A program made the translations under genes and the position numbers. 27,302 nt of DNA from DYHD01 sp037445375 (GTDB taxonomy: Bacteria > Nitrospirota > Thermodesulfovibrionia > Thermodesulfovibrionales > Dissulfurispiraceae), in assembly GCA_037445375.1 (NCBI GenBank), contig JBBIKS010000028.1, positions 1 to 27,302 on the forward strand, read 5' to 3'. Below the pieces are notes generated by a model. The model did not search any database. It saw only the letters and a list, made by a program, of their open reading frames with translations, and was not told where the DNA came from. Below, in pieces: positions 1 through 6,313 of the stretch. Each line of letters begins with the position of its first letter. Within the stretch, counting starts at the first letter, position 1.

Positions 1-54
1 CTTAATTGAAATTATATCTATTTTATATCGCCGTGTCAAGACTTTTTTAACTTT

Positions 55-63
55 TGCTATAAT
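55..63 (+). promoter_or_regulatory. Extended -10 promoter
   Basis: TGCTATAAT is a perfect extended -10 element (TGn followed by TATAAT at 58-63). The -35 region is poor, which is usual for extended -10 promoters. It lies about 65 bases before the first codon of the decayed DUF3786 gene and would have driven it. Read by eye only. Confidence 0.4.
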
Positions 64-128
64 TTAAGGAAATTTTAATTAATCACCGAAAGTACAGCAA
101 AATACGACAGGAAGGTTATAATACCTAT

Positions 129-763
129 ATGGAATTAGTGCCAATAAAGATTGACCATGGAGAGGATAAGGCATGGCAGGACTTTTATGCGGATTGCCAA
201 GCCCTGAGTTGTGCGAAAGGACAGGTGCAATTTTTGACCGCAATAAAGGCGCCTATTTGCTAAAATGCTTTGGCATAGATTTTTTGTGAATTCTTGAGAG
301 ATGACAATAAAGAGTTCCCATTTATCCGATAAAAGTCATTTGTTTCTGAATAAACTCTAAAGCTTCTTTAAGATTGCTGTCTTACGATACTTAAGCAGTA
401 CAAAGAATATTACCTCGGCTGGCAGGTTAATAAGACCTGTTGATGTAAAGGGAGGACATAGTTTTTTTGCTGGCACACATGTCTTGCCCTTGATGCATTT
501 GCTACAAATATGGCAAAGCCAGAGCAGGTTTTATCAGAGGGGGTCTTGAACTATGGCGATCAGCAGATAAGCTGCAACGGAGACGCCTATGTAAAACTTT
601 ACCCTTTTCCGCGTGTGCCTGTGGATATCATCCTATGGTTGGAAGATGAAGAGTTTTCCCCAAAGGTTGACCTTTTTTTGATTCCACATGCAAACTACAG
701 CTTACTCTTTCAGGTGTAGTCTGGGCAGTAGCTCTTATGTGTTGTGTGGTAATGCTTGAGTAA
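129..763 (+). pseudogene. Decayed DUF3786-domain protein gene
   Basis: Pieces of one protein can be read in successive frames. ATG 129 opens a frame to TAA 261-263. From 233 another frame gives FDRNKGAYLLKCFGIDFL before a stop. From about 391 a third frame gives SAGRLIRPVDVKGGHSFF then AGTHVLPL. From about 490 a fourth frame runs to the TAG ending at 719 and contains PFPRVPVDIILW and DEEF. A final shift gives VVWAVALMCCVVMLE and TAA 761-763. The order and the PRVPV...LW.xDEEF motif match my recollection of DUF3786, a family of unknown function common in strict anaerobes. At least four frame changes make a functional product very unlikely. An AGGAAGG at 109-115 precedes the first ATG at a rather long distance. 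Family assignment is from memory of its conserved pattern. Confidence 0.65.
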
Positions 764-831
764 GTATTTATTTCAATTTAAGGGATGTTTCTTTGCTCTT
801 AAATAACTATTTTGCATTAATTTTCAGTTTG

Positions 832-861
832 TTGACTTTTCCCCAACTATTTATTTATATT
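832..861 (+). promoter_or_regulatory. Sigma-70-like promoter of leader RNA copy 1
   Basis: TTGACT (832-837) and TATATT (856-861) are separated by 18 bases, a good match to the housekeeping consensus. The predicted start of transcription, about 868, falls just before the conserved leader element. Copy 2 of that element has an equivalent promoter (12423-12450), which supports it. Confidence 0.5.
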
Positions 862-867
862 GATTAG

Positions 868-985
868 GAACTGCCGCTTTGAAAAGCGGTCTTAAAAAGT
901 AAAAGTTTTATAAGATAACAGAAGTTATTTAAAAGCCATGAAGGCATGTGCAATGAAGGCACGCATTCATGGCTTTTTGTTTTTT
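868..985 (+). ncRNA. Candidate regulatory leader RNA, copy 1
   Basis: An element of about 115 nt starts just after a promoter and ends in a terminator-like hairpin. From 881 to 978 it differs from the second copy (12481-12578) at only four positions by hand count. Three stems can be drawn: CCGCTT/AAGCGG with a four-base loop (875-890), an A/U-rich stem CUUAaAAAA/UUUUaUAAG (891-914), and the 3' hairpin. In stem 1 and in the first pair of stem 2, C in this copy is U in the other, so a C-G pair becomes U-G. It matches no riboswitch class I can recognise; the B12-box GCCACTG is absent. It could be an attenuator or riboswitch for the methyltransferase/TonB genes, or a free small RNA. Confidence 0.45.
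931..985 (+). terminator. Intrinsic terminator-like hairpin of leader copy 1
   Basis: The arms AAAAGCCATGAA (931-942) and TTCATGGCTTTT (966-977) form a perfect 12-bp stem. Inside it TGTGC/GCACG can add a second helix. The stem is followed by a T-rich tract to 985. It sits before the first downstream gene, so it would act as an attenuator unless read-through occurs. Confidence 0.6.
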
Positions 986-1023
986 AGGGATAGGAATAAA
1001 AATTATCATCAAAAGCAAACTAT

Positions 1024-1287
1024 ATGAATAGCTTGAGGTTTTTAAAATATACTAAGAGCCTCATAAAACACCCTCTGTTGTGGGAATGGGCAAGGGTTAG
1101 GGGCATTATTTATGTATTTCTTAGTAGTTTTATCAACACCCGCCGTTGTTGCAAGCGAATGATGTTTAGAATCCTTATGCTGATGAAGATTCCAAACCAT
1201 TTTCGACAAAGTTATGACAAAAGTCTAAATGACAGAAATGGCATTTTGTCAAACTTTTGCAAGAGGCTTAACGTTCTTAAGTCTTAG
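1024..1287 (+). CDS. Doubtful small ORF, 87 aa, no recognised family
   Basis: This frame lies between leader RNA copy 1 and the first methyltransferase and ends 8 bases before the methyltransferase ATG. The first 25 or so residues (KSLIKHPLLWEWARVRG) look protein-like. The rest is basic and Cys/Met-rich (RRCCKRMMFRIL) and does not resemble a folded domain. There is no Shine-Dalgarno before the ATG. It may be a gene remnant with a frameshift around 1110-1150 or simply an untranslated leader. In the overlapping frame, the stretch MYFLVVLSTPAVVASE followed by a stop resembles an orphan signal peptide. I give it low weight. Confidence 0.2.
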   Translation: MNSLRFLKYTKSLIKHPLLWEWARVRGIIYVFLSSFINTRRCCKRMMFRILMLMKIPNHFRQSYDKSLNDRNGILSNFCKRLNVLKS

Positions 1288-1295
1288 GAGGGCTT

Positions 1296-2003
1296 ATGGA
1301 AAAGACGGTATGTAAAAGGGCAAGAACGGTTCATTTTTGGGATGGTTATGCAAAGTGGTTTAAACTTTGGGTTGAACATAACGATTATCATGATAGGATA
1401 ATCAAAACATTAATGACTATGGTAAAGCCGGGCTGGAAGATTTTGGACATAGGTGCAGGAAATGGAATTCTTTCGCTCCCTCTTTGTGCTATAGGCTGTG
1501 ATGTTAGGGCGATTGAGCCATCCACAGGAATGAGGAGCCTGTTATATGAAGAGGCTAGTAAAAGAGGAATTGACTGGATAAATGTAGATGAAAAAAGGTG
1601 GGAGGATGTCAGTTGTCACCATTTCAGGGGGTATGACCTTCTTCTTGCCTGCAACAGTCTCCATCTGACTCAAATGGGATTTGAAGAAGCACTTTTGAAG
1701 ATGTTCAAGTTGCAGCCTGCCCATGTATTTGTTGTTACGGAGACAGGTTTTCCGGAAATTAAGTTGAAATGGAAATATGATGACTATCAAATGCTTTTTG
1801 CAAAGAGTTATGAGATTGAAAGCTCCTTTGCTTACCACAGCATTGATGAGGTCATTGAGCATTGGGAGTTTAAAAAGAATAGAAAAATTCATCCGGCTGA
1901 AAGATATGAGATCAGTTCGAGACTCTCCCTCAGAGATGGTCACATGTGGATAAATGATACAGCATATATGGGCATGTATTGGTGGAGCAGAAAAAAATAT
2001 TAA
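1296..2003 (+). CDS. Class I SAM-dependent methyltransferase (copy 1)
   Basis: A 235-aa cytoplasmic protein with the Rossmann-fold methyltransferase motif I LDIGAGNG (residues 50-57), which binds S-adenosylmethionine, followed by the acidic motif II end (VRAIEP) and a later strand region LLLACNSLHL. The length suits a small-molecule methyltransferase. AGGAGG at 1286-1291 precedes the ATG by 4 bases. The C-terminus (MGMYWWSRKK) resembles that of the second methyltransferase in this window (YVMWWETKE), so the two are probably related. It lies upstream of TonB receptor 1 and downstream of leader RNA copy 1. The substrate cannot be read from the sequence; the link to metal or tetrapyrrole uptake rests on gene context only. 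Confidence 0.85.
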   Translation: MEKTVCKRARTVHFWDGYAKWFKLWVEHNDYHDRIIKTLMTMVKPGWKILDIGAGNGILSLPLCAIGCDVRAIEPSTGMRSLLYEEASKRGIDWINVDEKRWEDVSCHHFRGYDLLLACNSLHLTQMGFEEALLKMFKLQPAHVFVVTETGFPEIKLKWKYDDYQMLFAKSYEIESSFAYHSIDEVIEHWEFKKNRKIHPAERYEISSRLSLRDGHMWINDTAYMGMYWWSRKKY

Positions 2004-2047
2004 AAAAAACTAATCAGAGTCTCTTTATAAAGTCGAAAATCATCCCC

Positions 2048-2084
2048 ATCCTTGCCCTCCCCGATCAGGGGGGAGGGCAAGGAT
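2048..2084 (+). repeat. Strong intergenic palindrome
   Basis: ATCCTTGCCCTCCCC (2048-2062) and its exact reverse complement (2070-2084) form a 15-bp GC-rich stem with a 7-base loop, 45 bases after the methyltransferase stop. No T-run follows, so it is not a standard intrinsic terminator, though it could block or stabilise mRNA ends. The CCCTCACC/CCCTCTCCC-type composition recurs in the intergenic elements near 15041 and 20230. Confidence 0.6.
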
Positions 2085-2091
2085 AAGGAAA

Positions 2092-2127
2092 CCCTGTAGC
2101 AAGTTACAGGGAATTACGAGTTAAAGA
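2092..2127 (+). repeat. Short dispersed intergenic module, copy a
   Basis: CTGTAGCAAG, then GGAATTAC, one variable base pair of context and AGTTAAAGA occur here and again at 15094-15129 in the same order, each just downstream of a CCCTC/GAGGG palindrome. In this copy CCCTGTA (2092-2098) and TACAGGG (2105-2111) form a hairpin. It is probably part of a non-coding repeat family. Confidence 0.4.
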
Positions 2128-2256
2128 TTTCTCGCTCTGCTCGAAATGACAAATAGAGAAAAGGTCGAAATGAAAGAAAAGAGTTGCAAGCAGTTTATAA
2201 ACAGATACTATTTAGTCAAGATAGAGACACTATTTATAAATTTATCGGAGGCATCA

Positions 2257-4347
2257 ATGGCTTTTAAACTTATTTTAACTATTTTTATTTTGGTTTTGTT
2301 TTCAGGTGTTGTTTTTGCTGAGGGCGAGAGGATTGAAAAAAGAATATTTCAACTCGATGAGATAATCATTACAGAAGATATGACTGAGCAGGAAAAGAAG
2401 ATTCCTAATATTACCATTATTCTGCCTGAACTGCTTCTTCAAGGTATAGGCTCTACTTTAGATTCCGCCCTCTTAAGGCAGCCCGGTATTGATGTCCAGA
2501 GGATTCAGGAGGTTGGAGGCGCCCTTGATGATGAATCGATAAAAATTAGAGGCTTTGGCTCAAGACGCATATTGCTAACAATTGACGGCAGGACGATGAA
2601 TACCTCTGGTGTTGCAGGGGGTTATTTCATCGACTGGACGACCATACCGCTATCTAATATTGAAAGAATAGAGGTGATAAAAGGTGTGAGCGACCCAAGA
2701 TATGGAAATGTGCTGGGCGGCGTTATCAATCTCGCTACAAAAAAACCGACAGATAAGCCTGTCTTTGAACTGCAAGGACTTGCTGCCAAATTTGATACCC
2801 GAACCTTCAGTTTTTTTCATGGATGGAAACCCGGTAATTTTGAATATACAATCTCAGGCGGCTATTCCGAAAGTGACGGATATTTAAAAAATGGCTATTA
2901 CGATATGAAACACGCAAATCTTTATTTGGGTTACGAACTACCTTGGAAAGGCAAGATTAAGACCAATGCGAGTTATGCAGAGGTTAAAAAAGGCTTTATT
3001 GTCAACAACAGAACATCTAAAGACTACGAATCATCAGATTATCATAAGCCTATTAATCCATCATATCCTGCTTCTGATGGTGAGATAATGTTTGGCGGAA
3101 TGGGAGCCTATCCTGAGATGGGAAGTTGGTGGAAAAAAGAGAAGTTTTATTTCGATATAGGTTACGAGCAGGTTATTTCAGACAGCATTTTGAATGTCAG
3201 ATACTGGCGTAATTATGGTGAAAGAGAAGCTTATAACACAAGGCAGTCTCTGGGTAGGGTCTTTCACAAGAAATTCTTTGACGACCGCTCTTACGGCATG
3301 GATTTATACTGGCAGCATTATCTGGCAAATCATTCGATAACCGTGGGTGCTGAATACAAGAGATTTAAAGACGGCGGGGACAAAAACTATTCCGACGATT
3401 TCAGATCCCTTTTTAGAAATCAAAATTATGTAAACTCTGAGATTAAAGCCATATATATAATGGATGATATCAAGTTATCAGATAAAATTACTCTTACACC
3501 CGGCTTAAGATTTATAAGCTATGAGGGCAAAGCAGGACCTGCTGGCGTCAAAGAAGGAATAAAAGATATATCAATGGACGGATTTGCTCCGTCAATGAAG
3601 GTTACATATTCTTATGACAAGTTAACCCTTTTATACTTTAGCGCCTCGAGTGCATTAAGAGTTCCAACGCCTCCTGAACATTATTGGCACTATTCGCCTG
3701 ATGCAGGGGTTTATACCGGTGATTTGCCCTTTAAAAAGGAAGAAGGTATAATGCTGCAAGGGGGCTGGAAGATTGAACTTCCTTCTAAGACAAGATTGGA
3801 AATCTCCCCTTTTTATTATCGTATTAAGAATTATATCAATTTTGACCTCATCAACTTTGTTTCATATAACATTGACAAGGCAAACATTTACGGGATAGAG
3901 GCTGAGATGTCTCAGCAGATTGGAGGAGGATTTTCGGTGTTTACAAATTATACATACCAGAAAAGCAAGACAGAAGGAGATCCTTTTGTAAGCAATTTTG
4001 TAGCACCACCAGACAGAGGGTTTAATGAAATACCAGGACTGCCAAAACATAAGATAAATCTTGGATTACAGTATAAAGGCATGAAGAAAGAGAGGATTGC
4101 CATATATGCCCGTTATGTTTCTGACCAAAAAGTAATATACAACGATAATGTTTTGGGTAATACTAATCTGAAGGTAAGAGAGCAGGACTCTTATGTAACT
4201 GCGGATATAGAAGGCTCATACCCTTTGACAAAAGACATTGAAATTACAGCCTTTTTAAGAAATATATTTAATAAGGATTATCAGGAGAGATTGGGCTTTC
4301 CCTCTGCTGGGAGGAATTTTGGTGTTGGCGTAAAAGCAGTTTTTTAA
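2257..4347 (+). CDS. TonB-dependent outer-membrane receptor 1
   Basis: A 696-aa outer-membrane beta-barrel receptor that uses TonB/ExbBD energy to import a scarce ligand. I chose ATG 2257, not the upstream ATG 2146, because GGAGG (2247-2251) precedes it and it opens a clear signal peptide (FKLILTIFILVLFSGVVFA). The mature N-terminus carries a TonB-box-like LDEIIIT. The plug domain follows (IKIRGFGSRRILLTIDGR, then IERIEVIKG and GGVINLATKK). The rest is the barrel, with a FRAP-like ALRVPTP and a terminal Phe (GVKAVF) for BAM assembly. Its plug and barrel differ from receptors 2 and 3, so it belongs to another subfamily and probably takes a different ligand. The next gene is an orphan family 5 binding protein. 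The ligand is unknown; iron complexes, heme, cobalamin and nickel chelates are all possible. Confidence 0.93.
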   Translation: MAFKLILTIFILVLFSGVVFAEGERIEKRIFQLDEIIITEDMTEQEKKIPNITIILPELLLQGIGSTLDSALLRQPGIDVQRIQEVGGALDDESIKIRGFGSRRILLTIDGRTMNTSGVAGGYFIDWTTIPLSNIERIEVIKGVSDPRYGNVLGGVINLATKKPTDKPVFELQGLAAKFDTRTFSFFHGWKPGNFEYTISGGYSESDGYLKNGYYDMKHANLYLGYELPWKGKIKTNASYAEVKKGFIVNNRTSKDYESSDYHKPINPSYPASDGEIMFGGMGAYPEMGSWWKKEKFYFDIGYEQVISDSILNVRYWRNYGEREAYNTRQSLGRVFHKKFFDDRSYGMDLYWQHYLANHSITVGAEYKRFKDGGDKNYSDDFRSLFRNQNYVNSEIKAIYIMDDIKLSDKITLTPGLRFISYEGKAGPAGVKEGIKDISMDGFAPSMKVTYSYDKLTLLYFSASSALRVPTPPEHYWHYSPDAGVYTGDLPFKKEEGIMLQGGWKIELPSKTRLEISPFYYRIKNYINFDLINFVSYNIDKANIYGIEAEMSQQIGGGFSVFTNYTYQKSKTEGDPFVSNFVAPPDRGFNEIPGLPKHKINLGLQYKGMKKERIAIYARYVSDQKVIYNDNVLGNTNLKVREQDSYVTADIEGSYPLTKDIEITAFLRNIFNKDYQERLGFPSAGRNFGVGVKAVF

Positions 4348-4582
4348 TATGAAGGACGGTTCATTGATATCAAAAATAATATTTGAACAATGATATGACA
4401 TGATTTCTTTACCAAAGAACTACCTATATGCATGGATGAACTATTGATAGATTTCATATTTTAGGTGCACAAATCGAGATCGAGTCTTCCGCTTCGTCTT
4501 CAGCCTCGCCATGGTTACTCGTGTCTTTGGCTTCAGGAATCGTATCATATCCTTGTAATTGCAGCATATCGAGGAATTTATT
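4348..4582. other. Intergenic gap of 235 bases
   Basis: I see no gene here. The stretch 4440-4560 has a different texture (TCGAGATCGAGTCTTCCGCTTCGTCTTCAGCCTCG) with TCTTC/CTTCG repetition. On the minus strand it reads as a Lys/Arg/Thr-rich peptide that overlaps the downstream gene. It may be the remnant of an insertion. No convincing promoter or terminator was found. Confidence 0.3.
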
Positions 4583-6166
4583 TTGGACAGATGTAATATA
4601 AGTTCTATATTAATCTCATTAGGACTCGTTATTCTCGTTCTATTTTGCGGCTGCCAAAGCGATAAAAAAGGACTGCCTTCATCCGATACTATCGTTATAG
4701 CAATACAGGCTGAACCTGCAAGACTTAACCCCATTTTTGTCTCAGACTCTATTTCCTATGCCTTAAGCGAGCTGATTTTCAGAGGACTTACGAGGCTCGA
4801 TGATAATATGAATATTACTGGTGACATAGCTGAATCTTGGCGGATTCTTAATGGTGGGCTTGAGATAGAGTTTAAATTAAAAAAGGGCGTCCTGTGGCAT
4901 GACGGCAGGGAAGTAACTGCTGAAGATGTTGTTTTTACTTTTGCAAAACTGTCATCCCCTGACACCGCAACCCCTCATGGCAGCCGATTCGGAAGTGCAA
5001 AAGAGGTAAAAGCTATTGATCGTTATACAGTAGCAGTATATTATTATGAACCTTATGGCTCAGCTATTGAGAGTTGGAACATAGGGATACTGCCAAAACA
5101 TATCTTGGAAGGAAAAGATATTAATGATTCATCTTTTGATAGGAACCCTATAGGCAATGGACCTTATAGACTTAAAGAGTGGGTTACAGGGCAGAGATTG
5201 ACTATGGAGTCTTTTAGTAAATATTACAATGGAGATCTGAAGATCAAAAATCTTGTTTTCAGGGTTATCGCAGATTCGGCTGCAAGAATGATGGAGGTTA
5301 AATCAGGCGGAATTGATGTGATGGAATTGACCCCTTATCAATACTCAAAGGAAATTGATTCTGCATTCATAACCTCTAACTATAATAAATACAAAACGGG
5401 CTCTCACAGGTATGGATTCTTAGGTCTTAACCTTCTTGATGATAGGTTTAGAGAAAGAAACATCCGTCAAGCAATCGGCCATGCCATAGACAAAGACGGT
5501 ATAATCAATACAGTCATCGCAGGACTTGGGAGAAGATCCACAGGGCCTTATCCTCCTCATGCATGGTATTACAGCAAAAATGCTGTAGATTTTGAATATA
5601 ATCCACAAAAGGCTTTGCAGTTATTAAAATCAGGAGGTTGGGATAAAGGCAACGACGGCTTATTAAGAAAAAACGGTAAAATTTTTTCTTTTACAATCAT
5701 CACAAATTATGAAAGCAAAGATAACCTCAAGACCGCTCAGATAAATCAACAGAACTTAAAAGCCATAGGCATCCAGACAGAAATTCAATCTTATGATTGG
5801 CAGACATTTAGGCATAAGATAATCAACAAAAAACACTTTGAAGCAGTCATACTTTCAAGGGCATACCTGAAAGACTCTGATATTTATGACCTCTGGCATT
5901 CAGAAAAAACAAGGGAGGGGGAGTGGAATTTTTTATCATATAAAAATCCTAAGGTAGATGCCCTTCTTGAGAAAGGAAGAAAAACCCTTGAATCTCAGAA
6001 AAGGCAGAAAATCTACAATCAAATACATGAAATTCTGGCGGATGATTTGGCTTGTATATTTCTCTATGATGTCGACCTTTTACTTCTTACGCATAAGAAA
6101 ATAAAAGGTATAACAGCTTCGCCGATGGGATTTTTATTTAATATCGAGAAGTGGTCTCTTGATTAA
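4583..6166 (+). CDS. Family 5 solute-binding lipoprotein (Opp/Dpp/NikA type)
   Basis: A 527-aa extracytoplasmic solute-binding protein of SBP family 5, the family that binds peptides, nickel complexes and, in some members, heme. I chose TTG 4583 because GAGGAA (4571-4576) sits 6 bases upstream and the product then starts with a compact lipoprotein signal (ISLGLVILVLFCGC) with Cys24 as lipidation site. Family features follow: EPARLNPIF, LIFRGLTRLD, FKLKKGVLWHDGREVTAEDV near residue 100, NPIGNGPYRLKEW, and FRERNIRQAIGHAIDKDGI. No permease or ATPase of the DppBCDF type lies in this window, so it is either an orphan using a transporter elsewhere or a binding partner of TonB receptor 1 directly upstream. 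The ligand is not assignable from motifs. Confidence 0.88.
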   Translation: MDRCNISSILISLGLVILVLFCGCQSDKKGLPSSDTIVIAIQAEPARLNPIFVSDSISYALSELIFRGLTRLDDNMNITGDIAESWRILNGGLEIEFKLKKGVLWHDGREVTAEDVVFTFAKLSSPDTATPHGSRFGSAKEVKAIDRYTVAVYYYEPYGSAIESWNIGILPKHILEGKDINDSSFDRNPIGNGPYRLKEWVTGQRLTMESFSKYYNGDLKIKNLVFRVIADSAARMMEVKSGGIDVMELTPYQYSKEIDSAFITSNYNKYKTGSHRYGFLGLNLLDDRFRERNIRQAIGHAIDKDGIINTVIAGLGRRSTGPYPPHAWYYSKNAVDFEYNPQKALQLLKSGGWDKGNDGLLRKNGKIFSFTIITNYESKDNLKTAQINQQNLKAIGIQTEIQSYDWQTFRHKIINKKHFEAVILSRAYLKDSDIYDLWHSEKTREGEWNFLSYKNPKVDALLEKGRKTLESQKRQKIYNQIHEILADDLACIFLYDVDLLLLTHKKIKGITASPMGFLFNIEKWSLD

Positions 6167-6179
6167 GAACACAGGGAAT

Positions 6180-6270
6180 GGGGTCAGGTCTTGTATATTG
6201 ACATATCGATAGTTTTGTTAAAAGTCGTATTTTTACTGGGACAATATGTCAATATACAAGACCTGACCCC
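6180..6270. repeat. Palindromic repeat copy 1 (REP/RAYT-like)
   Basis: Perfect 27-bp inverted arms beginning GGGGTCAGGTCTTG (6180-6206) and ending CAAGACCTGACCCC (6244-6270) surround a 37-base spacer. The preceding CAGGGAAT and following GCTT are shared with the other copies at 12295 and 27209. Long hairpins of this kind with a GGGG foot resemble targets of REP-associated tyrosine transposases; no such transposase is in the window. This copy fills the gap between the family 5 binding protein and TonB receptor 2. Confidence 0.85.
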
Positions 6271-6313
6271 GCTTTATGGATTCATAACTATTGATAAAAG
6301 GGGGGAGAAAAAG

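Noticed and set aside
1542..1943. Minus-strand ORF of 133 aa
   Set aside because: Antisense shadow of methyltransferase 1, which has motif I and a ribosome-binding site.
4441..4734. Minus-strand ORF with a Lys/Arg-rich start
   Set aside because: It overlaps the well-supported family 5 binding protein and has no recognised domain; the coding signal is a shadow.
6191..6313. N-terminal extension of TonB receptor 2 through the palindromic repeat
   Set aside because: The extension is encoded by the repeat itself; ATG 6314 has a strong ribosome-binding site and opens a normal signal peptide.
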